Shown: positions 18,065 to 27,352, counted from the first letter of the stretch. The stretch: DNA of 64,000 nucleotides from Actimicrobium sp047621345 (GCA_047621345.1 JBLHLW010000001.1:62001-126000), one strand, 5' to 3'. Numbers and translations are program-made. Notes: generated by a model not told the origin, from the letters alone.

Positions 18065-18392
18065 TGCGATCTCCGTTGTCTTCCTGCATGGCCGTCTCTT
18101 CCTTGAGGATCCAGTGCCAGGCATTGAAACAACCGAGCACCAGACCGGCGATCAGTAGCGCCAGCGTCCATGAATGGCGGCCCGGATAGTGCCGATCCAG
18201 CGCGATTCCGACTGCCGCACCAATCAGCGTCGGGACCACCACCGACCAGCCGACCAGCCCCATCATGCCCAGACCAAACCAGACTCCCTGCGACTTGTTG
18301 CGACGCGCTTTGAGTTTGCGCTCGGCGTGGACGGCAATCTGCTCGGCCAGCGTCGGGCGCGTCCGGGGCGCTTTGCCGGCATCGTCATTCAT
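18057..18392 (-). CDS. atpQ: N-type ATPase accessory protein AtpQ (AtpI-like)
   Basis: A 111-residue protein with a basic N-terminal cytoplasmic stretch and two membrane helices (LGMMGLVGWSVVVPTLIGAA and LALLIAGLVLGCFNAW). It resembles AtpI, the helper for c-ring assembly and possibly Mg2+ supply in ordinary ATP synthases. It lies between atpC and atpR, overlapping both by about 8 bases, exactly where AtpQ is found in N-ATPase operons. The ATG at 18392 is used in preference to a TTG at 18407. Confidence 0.82.
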   Translation of the reverse strand: MNDDAGKAPRTRPTLAEQIAVHAERKLKARRNKSQGVWFGLGMMGLVGWSVVVPTLIGAAVGIALDRHYPGRHSWTLALLIAGLVLGCFNAWHWILKEETAMQEDNGDRNE

Positions 18393-18774
18393 GTTGAAAA
18401 CTCGCAAAGCGGCGTAAAAATCCCGTCTCCAGTTTGGCCATTACCGAACGGACATTTTGTTCGTGGACGTCGAGTGTCAAAAATTCTTTTTTTACGGCGT
18501 CGCGCAATTGAGCGAGATGGGTTCCTGCCAGCGCTCGCCGCACCGACACCAGCACGTCCGGGCCGATCTTGACCAGTACGCCCTCGTCAATGGCGACGAA
18601 GACCTCGCCGTGCCTCTGGGTTTCGTAGATCAATATTCCCGGCGCAAGCGCTGCCGCACAATCGCGTCGACGCCTCAAGAGTCCGAATGAGCCTGTGTGC
18701 GTCGGTGCCACGATGCGGGTGACGCTGTTGGTCTCGGCGAAGATTGTGAATGGCAAGAGAATTTTAAGATGCAT
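18385..18774 (-). CDS. atpC: N-type ATPase epsilon subunit
   Basis: The 129-residue central-stalk subunit that couples gamma to the c ring. An N-terminal beta-sandwich (LPFTIFAET, then GILIYET, GEVFVAIDEGVLVKIG) and a C-terminal helical tail are visible. Placing atpC second, right after atpD, is a hallmark of the N-type operon; in ordinary operons it is last. Overlaps atpD by 11 bases. Confidence 0.88.
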   Translation of the reverse strand: MHLKILLPFTIFAETNSVTRIVAPTHTGSFGLLRRRRDCAAALAPGILIYETQRHGEVFVAIDEGVLVKIGPDVLVSVRRALAGTHLAQLRDAVKKEFLTLDVHEQNVRSVMAKLETGFLRRFASFQHE

Positions 18775-20233
18775 GCGCGTCGCTGACCGTTTGCGTCGCG
18801 GTGTCGGTTGCTGATGACGACTCCGCTTTCGCTATTGCCTCCTCGATCGTACCGATCATGTAGAGCGCACTCTCTGGCATGTCTTTGAATTCGTCGCGCA
18901 AAATGCGTTCGCATCCGTCCAGTGCATCTTTCAGGCTGACCAGTTTTCCCTGATGACCAGTAAATTGTTCTGTCGTAAAGAAGGGTTGCGTCAGGAAGCG
19001 CTCCAGACGGCGGGCGCGGCCGACCACATTGCGATCCTCGGGCGAGAGCTGTTCCAGACCGAGCATCGCAATGATGTCCTTGAGCTCGGCATACTGGGCA
19101 AGCGTGCGGCGGATTTCTTGTGCCAGTACATAGTGACGCTCGCCGACGATATGGGGCGTGGCCATCTTCGAGCTCGATTGCAGCGGATCGATGGCCGGAA
19201 ATAGCCCTTCGCTGGCGCGCTTGCGCGACAACACAATGGAGGCCGACAGGTGCGAAAACGTATGCACCGCCGCCGGATCGGTGAAATCATCGGCAGGCAC
19301 ATACACCGCCTGAATCGAGGTGATGGCGCCCTTGTCGGTGTTGGCGATGCGCTCCTCGATGCCCGATAATTCGGTCCCCATGGTCGGTTGATAGCCCAGT
19401 CGTGATGGCATTTGCCCCATCAATCCCGAGACCTCGGAACCTGCCTGAATAAACCGGAAAATATTATCAATCAGTAACAGCACATCGCGCTGTTCGTCGT
19501 CCCGGAAGTACTCGGCCATCGTCAACGCTGCGTGACCGACGCGAAACCGGCTACCCGGTGGCTCGTTCATTTGCCCGAAGATCATGACCATGTTGGGCAA
19601 TACGCCTGCCTCTTTCATATCGTGATGAAGCTCCTGGCCTTCGCGGCATCGCTCGCCGATACCGCAAAAAATGCTGACGCCCTCCTGATGGCCAATCATG
19701 TTGTGGATCATCTCGGTGAGCAAGACGGTTTTGCCCACGCCGGCACCGCCAAATAGTCCGGCTTTGCCACCGCGCTCAAGCGGCACCAGCACATCGATGA
19801 CCTTGATGCCGGTTTCAAAAATTTCGGCTTTGGTGGAGCGTCCGGCCAGTGGTGGTGGCGCCCGATGTACGGACCGCCATTGCACATCCGACGGTGCTGG
19901 CTGGCGATCGATGGCATTGCCGAAGACATCAAACATGCGCGACAAAATACCTTTGCCGACCGGAGCCTGTAATGGCTTGCCGGTGTCCAGCACCACCATG
20001 CCACGCGCCAGACCCTGAGTGGCAGTGAGCGCAATGGCCCGCACGTGACGCGCATCGCGTTGTGCTAGCACCTCGACAATGATGCGTCCGTTGTCGGCGT
20101 GTAAGATGGTGTGGATAGGCGGCAGCGGACCTTCAAAACACACGTCGACAACACTGCCGCGCACCGAGACCACGTTCCCCAGATTCGGAACCTCGCCCTT
20201 GCGCTGTGTGTTGTTCGCCATGGTTGCCGCCAT
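18764..20233 (-). CDS. atpD: N-type ATPase beta subunit
   Basis: Catalytic subunit of the F1 head, 489 residues. The P-loop GGAGVGKTVL (about residues 160-169), the catalytic glutamate region GIGERCREG, and the Walker B LLLIDNIFRF are intact. It is the first gene of atpDCQRBEFAG. AAGGC lies 7 bases before the ATG at 20233; a second in-frame ATG is 4 codons in. Roughly 180 bases separate it from the next upstream gene (HAD protein), so the operon promoter should lie at about 20240-20400; no clear consensus was seen there. Confidence 0.95.
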   Translation of the reverse strand: MAATMANNTQRKGEVPNLGNVVSVRGSVVDVCFEGPLPPIHTILHADNGRIIVEVLAQRDARHVRAIALTATQGLARGMVVLDTGKPLQAPVGKGILSRMFDVFGNAIDRQPAPSDVQWRSVHRAPPPLAGRSTKAEIFETGIKVIDVLVPLERGGKAGLFGGAGVGKTVLLTEMIHNMIGHQEGVSIFCGIGERCREGQELHHDMKEAGVLPNMVMIFGQMNEPPGSRFRVGHAALTMAEYFRDDEQRDVLLLIDNIFRFIQAGSEVSGLMGQMPSRLGYQPTMGTELSGIEERIANTDKGAITSIQAVYVPADDFTDPAAVHTFSHLSASIVLSRKRASEGLFPAIDPLQSSSKMATPHIVGERHYVLAQEIRRTLAQYAELKDIIAMLGLEQLSPEDRNVVGRARRLERFLTQPFFTTEQFTGHQGKLVSLKDALDGCERILRDEFKDMPESALYMIGTIEEAIAKAESSSATDTATQTVSDAHAS

Positions 20234-20415
20234 AAACTTGCCTTTTTAAGGTTTAGTTACTTACTTGTGGTGCATCAGGGTGCACGACATGGCGGTCAAT
20301 AATTTTGATGTGGCGCAAAAAAAATGAAATAGGGGAGCCGCTATGAGCGATTTTCCGATGGATGGAAGCCGGTACTGTGTGCTGGTATCTGCGACCGTGC
20401 GGTGACGCGTGAGCG

Positions 20416-21114
20416 CTAGCCGGGCCGGGCTAACGTACTGACCAGTGCCGGCAAGTCGTCCATGTCATCGAAGGTGGCGCAGACACCCAGCGCCTGCATG
20501 CGCAGCGCCTGGCCGGCGGGAACATGTGCGCCGCCGATATAGCCCAGCACCACCATGCCTGCGGCGACGGCGGCGCTGGCGCCGGTGATGCTGTCTTCAA
20601 TCGCAATGCAGTGGCCCGGCGCGACTCCGAAGCCGGCAGCGGCGGCCAGGTAGACGGCCGGATGCGGCTTAGGATGGCCGCTGTTGTCGGGTGTGTGGAT
20701 ACGCGTCCCGAATTGCGCTGCCAGTCCGGTGCGCATTAGCGCCGCACGCACCCGTTCGCTGTGACTGTTGCTGGCCACGGCTTTGGGCAGGGCGATCGCT
20801 GCCAGCGCTGCCGCTACGCCGGGTACCAGCGACAACCGGCGGTCGCATTCGCGTTCGACATGCTCACCGATTGCTGCCAGTTCGCCCTCGGTCGCAGTGA
20901 CTTGCAGATGCGCAAACAATTGCGCCAGTACCGTCACCAGTGGCAAGCCGAGGCGAGGGCGGATTAGCGCCGCCAGTTGCTCGCGGTCGGCCATGTGCGA
21001 CTGCAAGGCGGTCAGCATGGCGTCCAGTGCCACGGCCTCGCTATCAATGAGTACGCCGTCACAATCGCTGACCAGATGCGTGAGCTGCACAATGGGAATG
21101 GAACGATCAAACAT
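20416..21114 (-). CDS. HAD-superfamily phosphatase/phosphomutase-like protein
   Basis: A 232-residue haloacid-dehalogenase hydrolase of subfamily IA. Motif I is DCDGVLIDSE (nucleophile Asp and acid/base Asp), motif II is ASNSHSERV, motif III lysine is in GHPKPHPAVY, and motif IV acids are in AIEDSITG. It resembles beta-phosphoglucomutase/sugar-phosphate phosphatase members; the actual substrate cannot be named. It lies 23 bases after the RluF-like gene in the same direction. Confidence 0.85.
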   Translation of the reverse strand: MFDRSIPIVQLTHLVSDCDGVLIDSEAVALDAMLTALQSHMADREQLAALIRPRLGLPLVTVLAQLFAHLQVTATEGELAAIGEHVERECDRRLSLVPGVAAALAAIALPKAVASNSHSERVRAALMRTGLAAQFGTRIHTPDNSGHPKPHPAVYLAAAAGFGVAPGHCIAIEDSITGASAAVAAGMVVLGYIGGAHVPAGQALRMQALGVCATFDDMDDLPALVSTLARPG

Positions 21115-21137
21115 AGGATGTTTTCATGCGATAAGGA

Positions 21138-21896
21138 TCAGAAGCCTTCGTCGGCAGTGAGGTAGCGCCATTCGCCGACCGGTAAATCTCCCAACTTGAT
21201 ATTGCCGATGCGAACGCGCTTGAGGCCGAGCACCTTGAGACCCACCATGTCACACATGCGACGAATCTGACGCTTTTTTCCTTCACGCAGGATGAAGCTG
21301 AGCTGGTCGTCGTTTTGCCAACGCACCTTGGCTGGCAGCAGTTCCTTGCCATCCATCGTCAGGCCATGCTGCAATTTCAGTAATTGGTTTTCCGGCAGGC
21401 GACCCGGCCTATCGTATTGCACCCGTACCAGATACTCTTTTTCGACGTCGGTGGTTTCACCGATCAGTTGCTTGGCGACGCGGCCATCCTGCGTCAGCAC
21501 CAGCAAGCCGATCGAGTCGATGTCGAGCCGTCCGGCTGGCACCAGACTGCGCAATTGCGTTGGGTGGAACTGCGTCGTGGCGCGGTCTTCGGCCCAGCGA
21601 TTTTCTGGCTTGATCAGCGTCACGGCGGGCTGGTAGCCGTCTTCGGCCTGACCGCTGACATAGCCCATTGGCTTGTTGATCAGAATGGTCACCAGTTTTG
21701 ATTGCTCGGCGGCAGCCTGCCGCTCGATGGTCACCTGCTGGCTCGGCAAGACCTTGCTGCCGAGTTCCGAGACGACCTTGCCGTCAACCCGCACCCAGCC
21801 TTTTTCGATCCAGACATCGGCCTCACGGCGGGAGCACAGGCCCAGTTCGGACATGCGTTTGGAGAGGCGGAGTGGTTCGGTCATGGTATTGGTCAA
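21138..21896 (-). CDS. rluF: RluF-like 23S rRNA pseudouridine synthase
   Basis: A 252-residue RsuA/RluB/E/F-family pseudouridine synthase. An S4 RNA-binding domain (about residues 8-55) precedes the catalytic domain with GRLDIDS (catalytic Asp), and the C-terminal EGKKRQIRRMC and LPVGEWRYL segments resemble E. coli RluF, which modifies U2604 of 23S rRNA. Whether the target is the same is inferred. Placed 16 bases after glnD on the minus strand. Confidence 0.85.
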   Translation of the reverse strand: MTNTMTEPLRLSKRMSELGLCSRREADVWIEKGWVRVDGKVVSELGSKVLPSQQVTIERQAAAEQSKLVTILINKPMGYVSGQAEDGYQPAVTLIKPENRWAEDRATTQFHPTQLRSLVPAGRLDIDSIGLLVLTQDGRVAKQLIGETTDVEKEYLVRVQYDRPGRLPENQLLKLQHGLTMDGKELLPAKVRWQNDDQLSFILREGKKRQIRRMCDMVGLKVLGLKRVRIGNIKLGDLPVGEWRYLTADEGF

Positions 21897-21912
21897 TCAA
21901 AGTGGTGGGCAC

Positions 21913-24465
21913 TCAGACGCGCAAGGCGTCGAGCAAATCGGTTTCAAGCTGGATCTGGCTGCGGGCATTGTTGAGCGTTGGGCCGTCAACCAGAAAAACG
22001 TCTTCGACTCGTTCGCCCAGAGTCAATATCTTGGCGGTATGCAGCGAGATCCGGTATTTTGCCAGCACGCTGGCGATCGCATAGAGCAAGCCATTGCGGT
22101 CATTGGCCGAGACAGTCAGCAGATAGTACTGGCCACGATCGTCAGCCCGCAGATCCACGGTCGGCGTGATCGGGAACGTGCGTGAGAGACGCGATAAACG
22201 TCCGCGCTTGGGTTCCGGTAATGCCTCCGTGCTACTCAGCAAGTGCGTGAGTTCATGTTCGATCAGACTGATGATGTCACGGTAGTTGTTGGCGAAGTTC
22301 GGCTCCGTCACCAGAAAGGTATCAAGTGCGTAACCGTGCCGCGTGGTGTGAATTTTGGCGTCGAGGATGCTGAAATTTTTCTGGTCGAAATAGCTGCAGA
22401 TACGGGCGAACAGATCTGGTTGATCTTTCAAATAGACCGTGACCTGCAGGCCTTCTCCGATGGTGGCCAGTCGGCATTTGACGACCGGTGTCGGGCTGTC
22501 GTAGCGGCCGTATAGCGAGCGGGTCTGCCAGGCAATGTCGGATGCATCGTGGCGCAAAAAGTACGCGACATCGAGTTGCGGCCAGAGTTGTTCGTGGGCA
22601 TCCGTAGGCAAGCCGTACAGGCGCAGTGTGGCCAGCGCCGCTTGCTGGCGGTTAATTAGTTCGCGGTCGGCCGAGGGGGCCTCGCCACCGAGTACACGCA
22701 ATGTGATCCGGTACAGGTCTTCGAGTAATTTGCCTTTCCACGCATTCCATACTTTCGGGCTGGTGCCGCGGATGTCCGATACCGTCAGCAGGTACAGCGC
22801 GGTCAGGTGCCGCTCGTCGCGCACCAGAGCCGCAAAAGCCTGCGTCACGTCGGGGTCCGACAGGTCCTGTTTCTGCGCGGTCTGCGACATCGTCAGGTGA
22901 TGCTCGACGAGGAACACGATGAGCTCGGTGTCTTCTTGCGACAAGCCATGCTCGCGACAGAATTTCTCGGCATCGACCATGCCCAGTTTTGAGTGGTCGC
23001 CGCCGCGTCCCTTGGCGATATCGTGAAACAACGCTGCAACGTATAGCAGCCATGCGCGCGGAAAGTTGGCGATCAACTGGCTGCAGAATGGGTACTCGTG
23101 CGAGTGCTCCGGCATCGTGAAGCGACGCACGTTACGCACCACCATCAGGATGTGCTGATCGACGGTGTAGACATGAAACAGATCGTGCTGCATCTGGCCG
23201 ACGATGCGACGAAAATTCGGCAGATAGCGGCCAAGAATACTGGTCTGATTCATGTTGCGCAGGGCATGTGTGATGCCTTGCGGCGAACGCAGGATGTCGA
23301 GAAATAGCTCGCGATTGACTGGGTCGCGCCGGAACGCGGCATCGATCTTCAGTCGGGCGTGCCATAACGCACGCATGGTGCGTGCCGTCATGCCCTTGAG
23401 CGCGGTGTCGCGTGCCAGCAGCAGGAAGACTTCGAGCATCGCTGTTGGCGTGGTTTCGAAGGTGTCTTCGTGGGTGATCTCGATGAGTCCGTTGATGTCA
23501 TTGAAGCGCGGGTTGATCGGCACCGCGACAGTCGGCATCGGGAATAGCTGCGCGCCAATGTTTTGCAGCAAAATTACGTTCAACTGCGTGACCGCCTTGG
23601 CAGCCCAATAATACCGTTGCATCAGGTACTCGCTAGCGCGACGGGTTTCGGTGGTCTTGAAACCGAAAGTCTCGGCAATGGCTGTCTGGACGTCGAATAC
23701 CAGCCGGTCTTCACGCCGACGGGTCAATATGTGCAGGCGGATGCGGATGTCCTTGAAGGCCCGTTCCTTTTGCAGTAACTGACGTGCTTCGGTGCTGGTA
23801 ATGAGTCCGCGTTGTGCCAGCTTGCGCCAGGAATCACCCAGGCCGGCGGCTTTTGCCACCCACAGGATGGCTTGCAGATCGCGCAGTCCACCAGGGCTCT
23901 CCTTGCAATTGGGTTCGAGACTGTAGGGCGTGTCTTCGTACTTGGCATGGCGCTGGTGCAGTTCCAGCGTCTTGGCTTCAAAAAAAGCTTGTGGGTCCAT
24001 CGCTGCCGAGCAGCGTTCTTGCAGGAAACGGAACAGCTTGCGGTTGCCTGTGACCAGACGGGCTTCCAGCAAACTGGTCTGCACGGTGATGTCGGCGGCT
24101 GATTCCGTGAGGCATTCGGGGATGGTGCGGATGCTGTGACCGATTTCCAGACCGATATCCCACAAAGTCTGGACCAACGCTTCCAGCTTTTCTTTCAAGG
24201 CCGGGCCGGGCGCGGCTTCGAGCAGAATAAGTACGTCGACATCCGAGTGCGGAAACAGCTCGCCACGGCCGTAGCCACCGACCGCGACCAGCGCGGCGCT
24301 GGCTGGCAAGTCGCAGCCCAGCCATGCCTCGGTCAGTGCGGCATCGACATTCTTGCGCAAGCTGGCAAGCAGGTTGTCAGGCTTGCCATCGGCCTGAAAA
24401 ACGGCAATGACGGCAAGCTGTTTTGCTTTGAGTTGTTCTTTCAGGGCCAGCGCAAGTGAGACCAC
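21913..24465 (-). CDS. glnD: PII uridylyltransferase/uridylyl-removing enzyme
   Basis: GlnD senses glutamine and modifies PII proteins, controlling nitrogen assimilation. The protein has the nucleotidyltransferase motif GGYGRGELFPHSDVDVL near residue 63, an HD domain (LFHDIAKGRGGDHS) for the removing reaction around residue 480, and two C-terminal ACT domains for glutamine sensing. No ATG is available near the expected N-terminus; GTG at 24465, just after the map stop, gives a normal 850 residues. The longer frame to 24573 would overlap map by 100 bases and is unlikely. Confidence 0.95.
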   Translation of the reverse strand: MVSLALALKEQLKAKQLAVIAVFQADGKPDNLLASLRKNVDAALTEAWLGCDLPASAALVAVGGYGRGELFPHSDVDVLILLEAAPGPALKEKLEALVQTLWDIGLEIGHSIRTIPECLTESAADITVQTSLLEARLVTGNRKLFRFLQERCSAAMDPQAFFEAKTLELHQRHAKYEDTPYSLEPNCKESPGGLRDLQAILWVAKAAGLGDSWRKLAQRGLITSTEARQLLQKERAFKDIRIRLHILTRRREDRLVFDVQTAIAETFGFKTTETRRASEYLMQRYYWAAKAVTQLNVILLQNIGAQLFPMPTVAVPINPRFNDINGLIEITHEDTFETTPTAMLEVFLLLARDTALKGMTARTMRALWHARLKIDAAFRRDPVNRELFLDILRSPQGITHALRNMNQTSILGRYLPNFRRIVGQMQHDLFHVYTVDQHILMVVRNVRRFTMPEHSHEYPFCSQLIANFPRAWLLYVAALFHDIAKGRGGDHSKLGMVDAEKFCREHGLSQEDTELIVFLVEHHLTMSQTAQKQDLSDPDVTQAFAALVRDERHLTALYLLTVSDIRGTSPKVWNAWKGKLLEDLYRITLRVLGGEAPSADRELINRQQAALATLRLYGLPTDAHEQLWPQLDVAYFLRHDASDIAWQTRSLYGRYDSPTPVVKCRLATIGEGLQVTVYLKDQPDLFARICSYFDQKNFSILDAKIHTTRHGYALDTFLVTEPNFANNYRDIISLIEHELTHLLSSTEALPEPKRGRLSRLSRTFPITPTVDLRADDRGQYYLLTVSANDRNGLLYAIASVLAKYRISLHTAKILTLGERVEDVFLVDGPTLNNARSQIQLETDLLDALRV

Positions 24466-24467
24466 TG

Positions 24468-25286
24468 TCAGACAGCTGCGGGGGCAGTGATGAAGGCGGG
24501 TGGTGCGGGCATGCCTGGCGAAACGGTCAGGATCTCGTAACCCGTTTCGGTGACGAGCACCGTATGCTCCCACTGCGCCGACAAGCTGCGATCTTTGGTC
24601 TTGATGGTCCAGCCGTCACCCATTTCGCGGATTTCACGGCGACCGGCATTAATCATCGGTTCGACCGTAAAGATCATGCCGGCTTTCATTTCTTCCAGCG
24701 TGCCAGGACGACCGTAGTGCAGGATCTGCGGTTCTTCATGGAACACGGTACCAATGCCGTGGCCGCAAAATTCACGCACTACGCTGTAGCCCGCTTTTTC
24801 AGCATGCTGCTGGATGACGTGACCGATATCACCAAGATGCGCACCGGGTTTGATTTTTGAAATACCCAGCCACATGCATTCATAAGTGATCAGACCCAGA
24901 CGTTTTGCCATGATCGACGGCTCGCCGGCGTAAAACATGCGGCTGGTGTCGCCGTGGTAGCCATCCTTGATGACGGTGATATCGAGGTTGACGACGTCGC
25001 CGTTCTTGAGGACTTTGTCGCCCGGAATGCCATGGCAAATCACGTCGTTGACGGAAGTGCAGATGGCTTTCGGATAGGGGGTGTAACCAGGCGGACAGTA
25101 GTTCAGCGGTGCTGGAATGGTGCCCTGAACATTGGTCATGTATTCATGACAGAGCCGGTCGATTTCACCGGTAGTAACGCCGACTTTGACGAAGGGCGCG
25201 ATGTAGTCCAGTACTTCTGCGGCCAGTCGCCCCGCAATGCGCATGCCCTTGATGTCTGCTTCGGTCTTGATGGAAATGGAACTCAT
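24468..25286 (-). CDS. map: Methionine aminopeptidase type I
   Basis: Removes the N-terminal methionine of nascent proteins; works after peptide deformylase. The 272-residue protein has the metal ligands of the pita-bread fold: Asp in NLDITVI, Asp in HGDTSRMF, His in GHGIGTVFHEEP, Glu in FTVEPMI and Glu in WEHTVLVT. The ATG at 25286 gives the standard start (MSSISIKTE); the frame extends another 39 codons upstream without a supporting site. It is divergent from rpsB, a common layout in proteobacteria. Confidence 0.96.
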   Translation of the reverse strand: MSSISIKTEADIKGMRIAGRLAAEVLDYIAPFVKVGVTTGEIDRLCHEYMTNVQGTIPAPLNYCPPGYTPYPKAICTSVNDVICHGIPGDKVLKNGDVVNLDITVIKDGYHGDTSRMFYAGEPSIMAKRLGLITYECMWLGISKIKPGAHLGDIGHVIQQHAEKAGYSVVREFCGHGIGTVFHEEPQILHYGRPGTLEEMKAGMIFTVEPMINAGRREIREMGDGWTIKTKDRSLSAQWEHTVLVTETGYEILTVSPGMPAPPAFITAPAAV

Positions 25287-25587
25287 AATTGAACGTTGCC
25301 TTTCGCGAGCGAACCTGATGTAGAACCCGATTATAGTCGACGCGCTCTGGCACCGTCCTCGCCGAGCAAGGGAATAGTTGTCAGTTGCTTGAAACAGCAG
25401 CATGTTTTCGAGTACACTCTCGGACTATCTTGCGGCATCTGCATCGGGATAGTTGTTCAGTAGCAAAACAAGCAGCAAAAATCGCGAATCCGTTCCACAA
25501 GGGTGTTCAAGTTGCCACGCACGCGCTCAAGCGTGCAGCACACTGAATCACTGAACGGATTCCAGACCTAACCCTGGAGAAAATACC
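25287..25587 (+). other. map-rpsB divergent spacer with structured rpsB leader
   Basis: A 301-base gap. It holds the rpsB promoter and a leader that can fold: a perfect 10-bp stem (25486-25495 with 25553-25562) encloses a 6-bp GCACGC/GCGTGC hairpin (25519-25536). The rpsB start follows the outer stem by 25 bases. In E. coli S2 represses its own operon through a leader RNA; a similar function here is an inference. Confidence 0.5.
25389..25418 (+). promoter_or_regulatory. Candidate sigma-70 promoter of rpsB
   Basis: TTGAAA at 25389-25394 and TACACT at 25413-25418, spacer 18 bases. It lies about 170 bases before the rpsB start, which leaves room for the structured leader. Confidence 0.5.
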
Positions 25588-26334
25588 ATGTCAGTAACAA
25601 TGCGCGAAATGCTGGAAGCCGGCGTCCACTTTGGTCACCAAACCCGTTTCTGGAATCCTAAGATGGCACCGTACATCTTTGGTCATCGCAACAAGATCCA
25701 CATCGTCAACCTCGAAAAAACCCTGGCCATGTACCAGGATGCAATGAAGTACATCCAGCAATTGTCGTCCAACCGCGGCACCATCCTGATGGTGGGTACC
25801 AAGCGTCAGGCGCGTGAAATTGTTGCCGCTGAAGCAGCGCGTGCCGGTATGCCTTTCGTTGACCAGCGCTGGCTCGGCGGTATGTTGACTAACTTCAAGA
25901 CCATCAAGACCTCGATCAAGCGCCTGAAAGAAATGGAAGCATCGATCGCTGACGGTTCAGTCGAAAAGCTGAGCAAAAAAGAAGGCCTGATGTTTGAGCG
26001 CGAAATGATCAAGCTGCAAAAATCCATTGGTGGTATCAAGGACATGGGCGGCATTCCTGACGCCATTTTCGTCGTTGACGTCGGCTATCACAAAGGTGCG
26101 ATCACCGAAGCCGCCAAGCTGGGCATTCCGGTCATCGGCGTGGTTGATACCAACCACTCGCCAGAAGGCGTGAGCTACATCATTCCAGGTAACGATGACT
26201 CGTCAAAAGCGATCATGTTGTATGCCCGTGGCGTCGCTGATGCAATCCTCGAAGGCCGTGCCAGTTCCCTTGCCGATGTGGTCGAAGCCGTCAAGACCGG
26301 TGACGATTTCGTGGAAGTTAGCGAGCAAGCCTGA
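25588..26334 (+). CDS. rpsB: 30S ribosomal protein S2
   Basis: Small-subunit protein S2, 248 residues, needed for S1 binding to the ribosome. The S2 signatures are intact (MREMLEAGVHFGHQTRFWNPKM near the N-terminus in two overlapping blocks, and IPVIGVVDTNHSP near residue 180). A GGAGAAA site precedes the ATG. It heads the rpsB-tsf-pyrH-frr block; a terminator-like hairpin follows before tsf. Confidence 0.98.
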   Translation: MSVTMREMLEAGVHFGHQTRFWNPKMAPYIFGHRNKIHIVNLEKTLAMYQDAMKYIQQLSSNRGTILMVGTKRQAREIVAAEAARAGMPFVDQRWLGGMLTNFKTIKTSIKRLKEMEASIADGSVEKLSKKEGLMFEREMIKLQKSIGGIKDMGGIPDAIFVVDVGYHKGAITEAAKLGIPVIGVVDTNHSPEGVSYIIPGNDDSSKAIMLYARGVADAILEGRASSLADVVEAVKTGDDFVEVSEQA

Positions 26335-26361
26335 GTAGTCGTTTGAAGAGTTGAGCTTCAT

Positions 26362-26393
26362 AAAAAGGGGCAAAGTCATTTGCTCCTTTTTTT
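26362..26393 (+). terminator. Intrinsic terminator/attenuator between rpsB and tsf
   Basis: A 12-bp stem (26363-26374 with 26379-26390, one G-U pair), a 4-base loop and a T tract to 26393. It lies between two co-directional genes, so it probably trims tsf expression relative to rpsB. Confidence 0.75.
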
Positions 26394-26460
26394 CGAGTAA
26401 ATATAAGCACCATTCAATTGTGGACGCCCAGTGTGGCGTCCCTTATGCAAGGAGATAGTG

Positions 26461-27345
26461 ATGACGGTAATTACAGCAGCGATGGTGGGCGAACTGCGCG
26501 CGAAGACCGATGCGCCAATGATGGAATGCAAGAAGGCGCTGACCGAAGCCGGTGGTGACGCAGTCAAGGCAGAAGAAATTCTGCGTGTCAAATTGGGCGG
26601 CAAGGCCTCGAAAGCAGCGTCACGTGTGACCGCCGAAGGCGTCGTCACTGCGTACATGGACGGTCAAGTCGGTGCGATGGTGGAAGTCAATTGCGAAACC
26701 GACTTCGTCACCAAGAACGACGAATTCATTGCGCTGGCCAACGCCTGTGCAAAGCTGGTTGCTCTGCACAACCCGGTTGATGTGGCTGCGTTGCTGGCCC
26801 TGCCACTCGATGGCAAGACGGTGGAGGAACAGCGCGCTACCTTGATCGGCCGTATTGGCGAAAACATGTCGATTCGCCGTTTCGAACGTTTTGATACCAG
26901 CGTCAAGCTGGCATCCTACCTGCACGGTACCCGGATCGGCGTCACCGTCGAATTCGATGCTGCCGATGACCAGGTCGGCAAAGATGTTGCCATGCACATC
27001 GCCGCCATGAAGCCAGTATCGTTGTCGTCGGATGAAGTACCTGCCGACCTGATCGAAAAAGAGCGTTCGGTGGCGGCACTGAAAGCTGCCGAATCAGGCA
27101 AGCCAGCTGATATCGTGACCAAGATGGTCGAAGGTTCGATTCAGAAATTTTTGAAAGAAGTCTCGTTGCTGAACCAGACATTCGTCAAAAATGACAAGCA
27201 AACCATTGAACAAATGCTCAAGGCTAACAGCGCCTCGATCAAGTCGTTCAAGATGTTTGTGGTCGGTGAAGGCATCGAAAAGAAACAAGATGATTTCGCA
27301 GCCGAAGTCGCAGCGCAAGTAGCTGCTGCAACAAAGCAGGCGTAA
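26461..27345 (+). CDS. tsf: Elongation factor Ts
   Basis: EF-Ts exchanges GDP for GTP on EF-Tu. The 294-residue protein has the N-terminal UBA-like domain with TDAPMMECKKAL and the core motif CETDFV. The start at 26461 is set by AAGGAG 8 bases upstream; the frame continues 10 codons further upstream without support. Confidence 0.97.
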   Translation: MTVITAAMVGELRAKTDAPMMECKKALTEAGGDAVKAEEILRVKLGGKASKAASRVTAEGVVTAYMDGQVGAMVEVNCETDFVTKNDEFIALANACAKLVALHNPVDVAALLALPLDGKTVEEQRATLIGRIGENMSIRRFERFDTSVKLASYLHGTRIGVTVEFDAADDQVGKDVAMHIAAMKPVSLSSDEVPADLIEKERSVAALKAAESGKPADIVTKMVEGSIQKFLKEVSLLNQTFVKNDKQTIEQMLKANSASIKSFKMFVVGEGIEKKQDDFAAEVAAQVAAATKQA

Positions 27346-27352
27346 ATCAGTA

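Noticed and set aside
20234..20415. Promoter of the N-ATPase operon
   Set aside because: A TTGACC on the minus strand is present but no acceptable -10 follows at the right distance, so no site is claimed.
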